Source of the DNA: JANQLU01 sp964434955
Lineage (GTDB): Bacteria; Planctomycetota; Planctomycetia; Pirellulales; Pirellulaceae
DNA: 20,560 nt
Direction: 5' to 3'
Assembly (NCBI GenBank): GCA_964434955.1
Contig: CAYSXI010000085.1
Coordinates: forward strand, 1-20,560
The translations under genes and the position numbers were made by a program. Below, in pieces: positions 14,610 to 20,560 of this stretch; the first letter of the stretch is position 1, and each line of letters opens with the position of its first letter. The notes beneath the pieces were generated by a model, which was not told the origin of the DNA, did no database searches, and saw only the letters and a list, made by a program, of their open reading frames with translations.

Positions 14610-15773
14610 TCAGCGTCCCATCGTTTTGCAGGCTCCCAGATTTCCCCAAAGCATCAAACCCAATCCGGTGAGAATCGGGAACAGCAACAGCCAAAGATGG
14701 GTTTCGAGTTTGGCAAGTTGCATCATGGCCAGAGAAGCGGCCATCCAGACAAAGCATCCGCCCAGCAAGATCTGTCCTCGACGAAGCAAGTGAATCCGAA
14801 GGTAGCCAAAGGCGTTGAGCGGTATTGTCTGACCGTCGGGGCTGGTTGGAATGGGGTCGCGAGCAAAGGCCAGGCTCCATGCCAGGTAAGCCAATAGTCC
14901 GGCAAGCAATACCTGGGAATTGGCTTCGTACAGATTTTGATAATCCATGTCGAATCCGATGTGAACGGAGTCCAACATCAAAACCAGACCAGAAAGAACC
15001 GCCACCGATTTATAACGACAACGCCTTTCGCTGATCTCGTGCTCGCTTCGCCAGAAACAGGTGTTTGCGACAAAGCCCCAGGCCATGAATCCGATCGAAA
15101 ACAGTAAGGCAAGCAGGTTCCAGTTTTTGTAGGCCTTGCCAGTTGAAAACAAAATCCGCTCATTGGCTTCGTCGACAATCTCAAGCATGTCGTGGCTCGA
15201 CTTCGCAAATCGTTTTGTGTCGAGCGACTCGGAAAACTGTCCGAAGCTCATGCTGGGCAAGACCCTTTGCATGCCGCCTGGCATGTCAACAATCCGCTTG
15301 CGCGAAACGTCCTCAAGAGGAAAGGGCTCAAATGAGTTTGAAGTCGGTCGCCAAATCCAGGGATCAAATTTCTTGTCATCCATCGATTCGGGAAATTCGA
15401 ATCCAAGAGAACGCGAATAGTTGGTGTCGACGTAAATATCGGCCGGGTAAAAAATCACGCCCTCGTCTTGAAAATGGGAGGGTTCCCAAACGATGTTTCG
15501 CGAAACTTTGTTCAGGCTGTCATCCAGGCGATAGATCCTTCCAGTGGATTGAAGCCAGAGTCCGTATCGGACCGGTATGAACATCTGATCTTTCTCGCGG
15601 TCGCCCGGAAGTTCATAGGAAATCATCAGCGCATCACCGCTCGGAGAGAAGTGACTTACGCTGATCATCGTGAGCCGAGACTTTCTCGAGTTCGCGACAA
15701 AGCCACTGCATAGACCGGCAAGGATCGCCAGCATGAAAAGCTGTTTCAGGTTGAGCTGAAAGGGGTTCGCCAA
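14610..15773 (-). CDS. Multi-pass membrane protein, paralogue of the 12807-14510 product (TTG start)
   Basis: This 387-aa protein has an N-terminal TM (about 9-28, 'NLKQLFMLAILAGL'). A soluble region (about 30-215) is followed by four or five TM helices (about 218-238, 255-272, 286-304, 333-351 and 358-377). The architecture and the first about 20 residues match the downstream gene's product, whose soluble domain is longer. The start is set at TTG 15773: the codons TTG GCG AAC CCC TTT CAG align with the paralogue's ATG GCG AAA CTG TTT CGA, whereas the first internal ATG (15734) would cut the TM at its beginning. It begins only 5 nt after the stop of the solute-binding lipoprotein gene, so co-transcription is likely. 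No catalytic motif and no known family is recognised. Confidence 0.78.
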   Translation of the reverse strand: MANPFQLNLKQLFMLAILAGLCSGFVANSRKSRLTMISVSHFSPSGDALMISYELPGDREKDQMFIPVRYGLWLQSTGRIYRLDDSLNKVSRNIVWEPSHFQDEGVIFYPADIYVDTNYSRSLGFEFPESMDDKKFDPWIWRPTSNSFEPFPLEDVSRKRIVDMPGGMQRVLPSMSFGQFSESLDTKRFAKSSHDMLEIVDEANERILFSTGKAYKNWNLLALLFSIGFMAWGFVANTCFWRSEHEISERRCRYKSVAVLSGLVLMLDSVHIGFDMDYQNLYEANSQVLLAGLLAYLAWSLAFARDPIPTSPDGQTIPLNAFGYLRIHLLRRGQILLGGCFVWMAASLAMMQLAKLETHLWLLLFPILTGLGLMLWGNLGACKTMGR

Positions 15774-15778
15774 GGCAC

Positions 15779-16819
15779 TTAGTCTTTACGACCACCGATC
15801 GGAAACTGTTTCTTCAGGATTTCGCGACTCGCGTCCCAGACTTCGGCCGCCTTTTCAAAATCGACAACCATCCATCGAACATCGCCTTCGACGGCGCGGG
15901 ATTTAATTTCGACCTTTTTGTTCAAGGGAATCTGCGCGCTGTCACCCTGTGCGAGTTTTTCTTCGACCGATGTCGACAGCAGATATTCGACCAACTTTTT
16001 GGCACCCTTCGTGTTCGGGCCGCCTTTGATAATGGCAAGCGTGTTTGGAATCTGAAGGCAACCGGGTTGGTCTTCTGATTGGTCCGGAAAGACAATCGCG
16101 ACGGGCCGCCCGGCATCTTTCTCAATGATGGCATCATCGGTATCGGTGATTCCCCATGCGTAATCGCCTTCGGCAACCCGCTGCGCGACCTGTTTGTTGC
16201 CGCCTTCGACCACCGCGTTTCGACTTACTTGATCAAAGAACGTGGTCGCCTTCTCCGTACCCCATTGGCTGAAAAGAACGGCCGCGTGGGACGCCGTCGT
16301 ACCAAACAGCGGGCGAGCGATCCCGCAGTTTCCTTTCCATTTCGGATCGGCCAGGTCATTGACCGACTTTGGCCACTCGTTCGGGTCCGGCAGTTTTTCG
16401 GTATTCACGATGAGCACCCTCGCGCGGGCCGCGAAGCCATGCCAGGTATGATCACTGGCAGTAAACGACTCTGGATAGTTTTCGGACAACTTTGTCTCAA
16501 AGGGCTCAAGCATTCCCATTTTCTGAAGCCGAAGCGTATGCAGAATTTCGTTATTCCAGAAAACATCGCAGCGAGGGTGTTCGGCGTGTTCGATGATATC
16601 CGAAACGAGGCCGACCGTTTTCTGGGACTCGGTATCGAACTTCGCAAGAATCGAAAGCTCCTGCTCATCCTCGTACTCATCGAGGATCGGTTCGGAAAAC
16701 TCTTTGTCCAGTGCGGCAAACACGGTGACATCGTCTTCCGAACGAAATAGGCATCCGGTCAGAGACAGGACAAATATCGCAGCCAGGCACAAAACCAGGT
16801 TTCGAATTCGCGCAGACAT
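15779..16819 (-). CDS. Iron-type ABC transporter solute-binding lipoprotein
   Basis: This 346-aa protein begins with a lipoprotein signal peptide (positive n-region, hydrophobic 8-20, lipobox LTGC with Cys23). The remainder follows the type-2 periplasmic binding fold of Fe(III)/AfuA-FutA-like proteins: 'DVTVFAALDKEFSEPIL', 'CDVFWNNEILHTLRLQKMGML' split around 84-104, 'WPKSVNDLADPKWKGNCGIARP' around 149-170, and 'NTLAIIKGGPNTKGAKKLVEYLL' around 259-281. In Fe-binding members a Tyr pair falls near the 'GDYAWGITDTDDA' segment (218-230); here TDTDD occupies that place, so the ligand may not be ferric iron. No permease or ATPase gene lies next to it. It heads a three-gene minus-strand run and diverges from the metallopeptidase gene by 90 bp. 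ATG 16819 is preferred because of the signal peptide. Confidence 0.85.
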   Translation of the reverse strand: MSARIRNLVLCLAAIFVLSLTGCLFRSEDDVTVFAALDKEFSEPILDEYEDEQELSILAKFDTESQKTVGLVSDIIEHAEHPRCDVFWNNEILHTLRLQKMGMLEPFETKLSENYPESFTASDHTWHGFAARARVLIVNTEKLPDPNEWPKSVNDLADPKWKGNCGIARPLFGTTASHAAVLFSQWGTEKATTFFDQVSRNAVVEGGNKQVAQRVAEGDYAWGITDTDDAIIEKDAGRPVAIVFPDQSEDQPGCLQIPNTLAIIKGGPNTKGAKKLVEYLLSTSVEEKLAQGDSAQIPLNKKVEIKSRAVEGDVRWMVVDFEKAAEVWDASREILKKQFPIGGRKD

Positions 16820-16909
16820 GGGAACTTCCGTAAAGTCGATATTTCGTCGCGGGTAAAAACCGCGTTAGAATGAACAGGACAAGATCAATTTTTTGGACCA
16901 AACGCCGCA
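16820..16909. promoter_or_regulatory. Divergent promoter region between solute-binding protein and metallopeptidase genes
   Basis: This 90-bp non-coding gap separates two divergent starts and must hold at least part of both promoters. No clear -10/-35 pair or operator dyad was fixed by eye. Confidence 0.4.
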
Positions 16910-18520
16910 ATGTCAAATCGCTCACGCCAGTTCACGATTGAAATCCGCGAATTTGCTTTCATTTGGGCCGCTTTGCTTCTTTTGGTTGCCATCAGTGTGG
17001 GATGTGGGTCCGGCGAGAAGTCGATCTCCGAGCAAGACGAGAAAAACCAGAATCCAAAAGCCGCGCAGCCACAATCAAATCAGAACCTTTCCTCAAACGC
17101 AGACGATTCGGAAGCGTTGCCCGATTCCAAGATCAAGATCGACGACGATCAGGCTTCGGACCCACCCGCGATTCGGCCGAAGGACAAGAACGAGGTCAAC
17201 AAGAATGAGGATCCCAATCAGGGCCTCGCTCCGCCAGCCCAATTCACGCCGCCTGACCTGGTGTCCGTGGATGACGACCGAATTCAAAGTTGCGGAATCC
17301 AAAAACTGGAAGGCAAGCACATCACCCTGTACACCGATGTTCGCGATTCGAAGGAAATCAAGAGCTATCCCGACGTGTTCGATCAAGCGGTTCGGCAATG
17401 GTGCCAGTATTTTTCGGTTAGCGAAGAAAAGCCCTCCGATTGGAAGATGCAGGTTTTTGTCATCGCCGACAAAGACGCATTCCGAAAAGCAGGATTGCTG
17501 AATGATCAGTTGCCGAGATTTGCGACGGGCTATCAACACGGCAATCAGATTTGGATCTACGTGCAGGAAGACAGCTACTACACACGCCACCTCCTGGTTC
17601 ACGAAGGAACGCACGGGTTCATGCAGAAGTTTCTAGGTGGTTACGGACCTCCCTGGTATGCCGAAGGCATGGCGGAGATGTTGGCCGTTCACCGCTGGAA
17701 GGAAAACCAGCTCAAGCTGCGTTACCCAGTTCGAAATGCCAAGGATACGGAAGGCTGGGGGCGCGTTCGAATCATTCGCGATGCGTACAAGAATGAAAAA
17801 GCGCTGACATTGGAAGAGGCGATGTCCTTCGGCGGTCAAGATTTTTTTCATGCGAGTCGACCCTACGCTTGGAGTTGGGCCGCTTGCTACTTTTTGTCTC
17901 AACACCCAATCAGCCGGAAGGCATTTGCCGAACATCAATCGCAAGTACGGCGGGACGCAAACGATTTCACCCAAACATTGGTCAAGCAGATCCCGGATTG
18001 GAAGAGCCTGGAAAAGGAATGGCAGCTTTTTGTTGACGAAATGGACTATGGGTTCGACGTCGAAGCGGCTTCGATTCGCGATGTCAAAACCGTGGTCGAT
18101 TCCGTGAACAACAAAAGGCTGGCCGTTATTGACTCAGAAAAAGGTTGGCATCGTTTGGACTTCGATGTCGAGCCGGGTGTTGTTTACACCATTCGCACCA
18201 CGGGCGAGTTTCAAATCGCCGAACGCGAACACGGAGGAAAGAGGGAGAAATGGCTCTCCGAGCCAAATGGTGTTTCGATCGAATACCATCGCGGCAGGCC
18301 GCTTGGAATCGTCGTGGTGGGTGTCGACGCGGTGGACGACAAAGGCAAGAGCGAGTTGCTGAACGTCGTCAGCGCCCATGATCGCCGCTATGTTCCAAGG
18401 GTCGCGGGAAAACTATGCGTTCGAATCAATGACAGCCCTGCGCGTCTTCATGACAACATGGGAACCGTTCAATTCGAGATTTTGCGGCATGGACCATCCA
18501 AGGAACGCCCTTCCAAGTAG
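16910..18520 (+). CDS. Putative zincin metallopeptidase lipoprotein with C-terminal LecA-like domain
   Basis: This 536-aa protein opens with a hydrophobic segment (about 16-31) ending ISVGC (Cys32), a weak lipobox. A long disordered acidic linker (35-115) rich in Asn, Gln, Lys and Asp follows. The peptidase-like domain (about 125-385) carries HEGTH (231-235), an HExxH zinc site, and WYAEGMAEM (249-257) with Glu252 or Glu256 as a third ligand, in a gluzincin-like (DUF1570-style) layout. The C-terminal domain (about 400-527) resembles the Pseudomonas LecA/PA-IL fold: 'EPGVVYTIRTTGEF' (421-434), 'GRPLGIVVVGVDA', and 'LCVRINDSPARLHDNMGTV' (502-520), whose ND-x-P-x4-[DN]N-x-G matches LecA's calcium/sugar loop. 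It is probably exported and anchored, acting on cell-surface or extracellular protein. A terminator follows immediately. The peptidase class and lectin assignment are motif-based. Confidence 0.82.
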   Translation: MSNRSRQFTIEIREFAFIWAALLLLVAISVGCGSGEKSISEQDEKNQNPKAAQPQSNQNLSSNADDSEALPDSKIKIDDDQASDPPAIRPKDKNEVNKNEDPNQGLAPPAQFTPPDLVSVDDDRIQSCGIQKLEGKHITLYTDVRDSKEIKSYPDVFDQAVRQWCQYFSVSEEKPSDWKMQVFVIADKDAFRKAGLLNDQLPRFATGYQHGNQIWIYVQEDSYYTRHLLVHEGTHGFMQKFLGGYGPPWYAEGMAEMLAVHRWKENQLKLRYPVRNAKDTEGWGRVRIIRDAYKNEKALTLEEAMSFGGQDFFHASRPYAWSWAACYFLSQHPISRKAFAEHQSQVRRDANDFTQTLVKQIPDWKSLEKEWQLFVDEMDYGFDVEAASIRDVKTVVDSVNNKRLAVIDSEKGWHRLDFDVEPGVVYTIRTTGEFQIAEREHGGKREKWLSEPNGVSIEYHRGRPLGIVVVGVDAVDDKGKSELLNVVSAHDRRYVPRVAGKLCVRINDSPARLHDNMGTVQFEILRHGPSKERPSK

Positions 18521-18549
18521 GCGAGCCGACGTTGCGTGCTCGCTTTTTT
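18521..18549 (+). terminator. Intrinsic terminator after the metallopeptidase gene
   Basis: GCGAGC (18521-18526) pairs with GCTCGC (18538-18543), with further ACG/CGT pairing inside the loop, and six T residues follow (18544-18549). It begins at the base after the stop codon TAG (18518-18520). Confidence 0.85.
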
Positions 18550-18568
18550 CGCTTTTCAGCCTTTCTAT

Positions 18569-18608
18569 ATTGTCGAGATAGCAATCTGAAATTGCTGGGT
18601 CGAACAAT
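18569..18608 (+). ncRNA. Structured 40-nt leader hairpin upstream of glyA
   Basis: ATTGTCGA pairs with TCGA-A-CAAT (one bulged A), then comes a 3x3 internal loop (GAT/GGG), then AGCAAT pairs with ATTGCT around a CTGAA pentaloop, 14 bp in all. It lies about 100 nt upstream of the glyA ATG and is not followed by T residues, so it is not a terminator. It does not match the glycine riboswitch core as far as can be read by eye. An RNA regulatory element or a DNA operator are both possible. Confidence 0.45.
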
Positions 18609-18707
18609 CAGCTGACTGCCTCTGGTCACCCGGTTTGAAACCATTTAATCTTTTAGAAGCCCAAGGTGTTGGCTCCATCTCTTTTACGTATCGACTCGCG
18701 AGTTCTC

Positions 18708-19949
18708 ATGACCGTTTTGCAGCAGCAGGATCACGAAGTGTGGCAAGCAATTGCCAACGAAGCCGACCGTCAACAACATGGCCTGGAGATGATCGCAAGT
18801 GAAAACTACACGAGCGTTGCGGTGATGGAGGCCGTCGGTGGTGTTCTGACCAATAAGTATGCCGAGGGCTACCCGGGACGTCGTTACTACGGTGGTTGCG
18901 AGTTTGCCGACGTCATTGAGAACCTGGCCCGATCTCGCGCCAAGGAATTGTTTGGATCGGAATTCGCGAACGTTCAACCGCACTCCGGTTCCCAGGCGAA
19001 CCAGGCAGTCTATCTGACGACCTTGGAAGTCAACGATACCGTGCTCGGGCTCGACTTGGCACATGGCGGGCATTTGACACACGGAATGCACCTGAACATG
19101 TCCGGCAAACTTTATAACTTTTTGCATTATGGAGTCCGGCGGGAAGATCACCGAATCGATTTTGATCAGGTCGCCAGTTTGGCGCGTGAGCACAAGCCAA
19201 AAATGATTGTGGCTGGCGCGAGTGCTTACCCGCGCGAAATCCCTCACGGGAAGTTCAAGGAAATTGCCGACGAAGTCGGCGCGCTGTTGTTTGTTGATAT
19301 GTCACATTACGCCGGTCTGGTCGCTGCCGGACTTCATGACAATCCCGTTCCGGTCGCGGATTTTGTCACAACAACGACTCACAAGACTTTGAGGGGACCG
19401 CGCGGAGGTCTGATTCTTGCCAAGAAAGAACACGCCAAGGGCACCAATAGCAAGGTCTTTCCCGGGATCCAGGGTGGCCCACTCATGCATGTGATTGCCG
19501 GCAAGGCTGTTTGTTTTGGTGAAGCCATGAAGCCAGAATTCCGCGCCTATGGCGAACAAGTCATCGCCAATGCGAAGGTGCTTGCCGAAGTCCTTCAAGC
19601 AGGCGGCGCGGGAGTGATCAGCGGCGGTACCGACAATCACTTGATTCTTTTGGACGTCACGCCGCTTGGCGTCGCCGGCAAGCAGGCCGAAGAAGTGCTC
19701 GGTCAATGCGAGATCACCGTCAACAAAAACATGATTCCCTACGATGAACGAAAACCGCTCGACCCCAGCGGGATCCGGATTGGAACTCCGGCGTTGACGA
19801 CTCGCGGAATGGGCGAAGACCAGATGCGGCAAATCGGTGGCTGGATCATCGATGCCTTGAAGGATCCGGGTTCAGCCGAATCAATTCGAGCCCAGGTCAA
19901 AGAGCTATGCAGTAGCTACCCGGTGCCCGCTGCGGGCCTTGAGGTTTAG
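18708..19949 (+). CDS. glyA: Serine hydroxymethyltransferase
   Basis: This 413-aa protein (E. coli 417 aa) is SHMT throughout. The PLP-dependent enzyme interconverts serine and glycine with tetrahydrofolate in the cytoplasm, feeding one-carbon metabolism. Landmarks are LEMIASENYTS (26-36), NKYAEGYPGRRYYGG (49-63), the DMSH loop (197-200; Asp197 contacts the PLP ring nitrogen), and the Schiff-base Lys226 in TTTTHKTLRGPRGG. C-terminal SGIRIGTPALTTRGM completes the fold. Most SHMTs read DMAHIAG; here it is DMSHYAG, a mild variation. ATG 18708 is taken because family members begin close to it; a GTG at 18666 would add 14 residues. The gene follows a terminator and a structured leader, so it is probably a separate unit. 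Its stop overlaps the convergent gene 19946-20287 by 4 nt. Confidence 0.97.
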   Translation: MTVLQQQDHEVWQAIANEADRQQHGLEMIASENYTSVAVMEAVGGVLTNKYAEGYPGRRYYGGCEFADVIENLARSRAKELFGSEFANVQPHSGSQANQAVYLTTLEVNDTVLGLDLAHGGHLTHGMHLNMSGKLYNFLHYGVRREDHRIDFDQVASLAREHKPKMIVAGASAYPREIPHGKFKEIADEVGALLFVDMSHYAGLVAAGLHDNPVPVADFVTTTTHKTLRGPRGGLILAKKEHAKGTNSKVFPGIQGGPLMHVIAGKAVCFGEAMKPEFRAYGEQVIANAKVLAEVLQAGGAGVISGGTDNHLILLDVTPLGVAGKQAEEVLGQCEITVNKNMIPYDERKPLDPSGIRIGTPALTTRGMGEDQMRQIGGWIIDALKDPGSAESIRAQVKELCSSYPVPAAGLEV

Positions 19950-20287
19950 TCCAGCTTTTTCGCAGCACGGCTGGCATTGGGCTCTTGCCAATCGGTTTCG
20001 CTGGAACTCCACGTCGCAAGCCCCAACGAAAGCAGGACCATCAGTCCGCCGATCGTAATCGGATGAAGGAACTCCATCCGCACCGGCGAGGGCTTTTGCG
20101 GCTTCCAGTATTCGATATTGCGCCAGCCAAACTTGGTGTAGCTCAAGTGATCCACCGCTTTGGTTTTTGCGGCGGCTTGGTCTACCGGTTCGTTCGCTCG
20201 GAATTCTCCATTTCCAACGAAGGCGCTGGCCGACAGAAGGCAAGCAACAATCATCAGGGCGGCAAAAGAGACAGAGTAGGTTCGCAT
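19946..20287 (-). CDS. Small exported or membrane protein of unknown function
   Basis: This 113-aa ORF begins with a signal-peptide-like stretch (MRTYSVSF then hydrophobic 9-24, 'SASAF' as a possible cleavage region). A polar, Lys-rich middle (35-70) with aromatic 'YTKFGWRNIEYWKP' (50-63) follows. One TM helix (about 77-93) and a polar tail complete it. The ATG at 20287 is chosen so that the signal peptide starts at the N-terminus; an upstream in-frame start at 20353 adds 22 residues without making sense. Its stop (TAA at 19948-19946) overlaps the glyA stop convergently, with no room for a terminator. It is probably anchored in the membrane. No family is recognised, and the overlapping plus-strand frame of 173 codons lacks any protein-like features. 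Confidence 0.65.
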   Translation of the reverse strand: MRTYSVSFAALMIVACLLSASAFVGNGEFRANEPVDQAAAKTKAVDHLSYTKFGWRNIEYWKPQKPSPVRMEFLHPITIGGLMVLLSLGLATWSSSETDWQEPNASRAAKKLD

Positions 20288-20506
20288 GACTGGAAGATTC
20301 GCAACTGGAATGCCAAAGCAGGCGAATTCCATTCGATCGCGAAAATCAGCCACGAATCAACCGAAACTGACACCAGCCCGGGCTCACGGCGTTGCTTTTC
20401 TGAACGGGTGTTTCCGAAACCCAACCCGTGTCGTTTTTTCGAAACACGAAACCCCCGACGAACGTTGAACGGGTTGATTGAAAATTCGCTAACAGGAATG
20501 ACTTGA

Positions 20507-20560
20507 TTGGTCGATACGACCGTCAAACTCTTTTTTGAATCGGAACACCAAGCCATCAAA
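20507..20560 (+). CDS. Possible start of a further gene, running off the window edge
   Basis: After an in-frame TGA at 20504, a TTG at 20507 opens a frame of 18 codons that reaches the last base: (M)VDTTVKLFFESEHQAIK. Codon choice looks coding, and AGGA (20494-20497) lies 9 nt before the TTG. With so little sequence the product cannot be named, and chance is a real alternative. Confidence 0.3.
   Translation, partial: MVDTTVKLFFESEHQAIK

Noticed and set aside
16079..16750. Plus-strand open frame of 223 codons
   Set aside because: Antisense shadow of the solute-binding lipoprotein, which has a signal peptide, lipobox and family motifs.
20254..20559. Minus-strand open frame of 101 codons at the right edge
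   Set aside because: It overlaps the better-supported small membrane-protein start, and its translation has no domain, signal peptide or compositional support.

Overview
The window looks like a chromosomal segment of a planctomycete, probably of the Pirellulales type. This is inferred from protein style and not from any marker gene. The clues are an MJ0042-type zinc-ribbon/GYF/TM2 fusion, membrane proteins whose N-termini share an 'NLKQLxML' signature before the first membrane segment, EF-hand and zincin lipoproteins of planctomycete flavour, and Shine-Dalgarno sequences that are often weak or absent. No rRNA, tRNA, insertion sequence, CRISPR array or phage gene was seen.

Left part (1-3900). 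The 5' portion of a GAF-domain sigma-54 activator reads leftward off the window edge. It diverges from fabI (enoyl-ACP reductase). A very small zinc-ribbon membrane protein and a membrane-anchored two-EF-hand protein with a Lys/Glu-rich tail follow. A strong bidirectional terminator (3866-3899) closes this part.

Central part (3938-10058), all on the minus strand and read right to left. A canonical PilT-type ATPase is translationally coupled (TGATG) to a membrane-embedded GspE/PilB-like protein. A second, soluble GspE/PilB-like protein comes next, then a CvpA-like membrane protein, and after a gap a three-TM protein of unknown role. Both GspE/PilB-like proteins keep the fold landmarks (the CxxC pairs and the Walker-B glutamate) but have lost the Walker-A lysine (Phe or Leu instead) and the His box. 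The group reads as one active motor plus two pseudo-ATPases. It is the most unusual unit in the window.

Right part (10059-20560). A roughly 600-bp gene-free stretch holds an 18-bp tandem repeat and several copies of an inverted motif. It precedes a TM2/GYF/zinc-ribbon protein and prfB, which is split by the classic programmed +1 frameshift (CTT TGA C). Convergent to prfB is a minus-strand group: an orphan iron-type solute-binding lipoprotein followed by two related membrane proteins of unknown function. Divergent from that group is a putative zincin metallopeptidase with a C-terminal LecA-like domain, then its terminator, a structured leader and glyA. A small secreted or membrane protein overlaps the glyA stop codon convergently. 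The last about 50 bases may open another gene.

Functionally the window mixes housekeeping genes (fabI, prfB, glyA) with envelope proteins typical of the lineage. The PilT/pseudo-ATPase/CvpA-like cluster and the zincin-lectin fusion are the items most worth following up.
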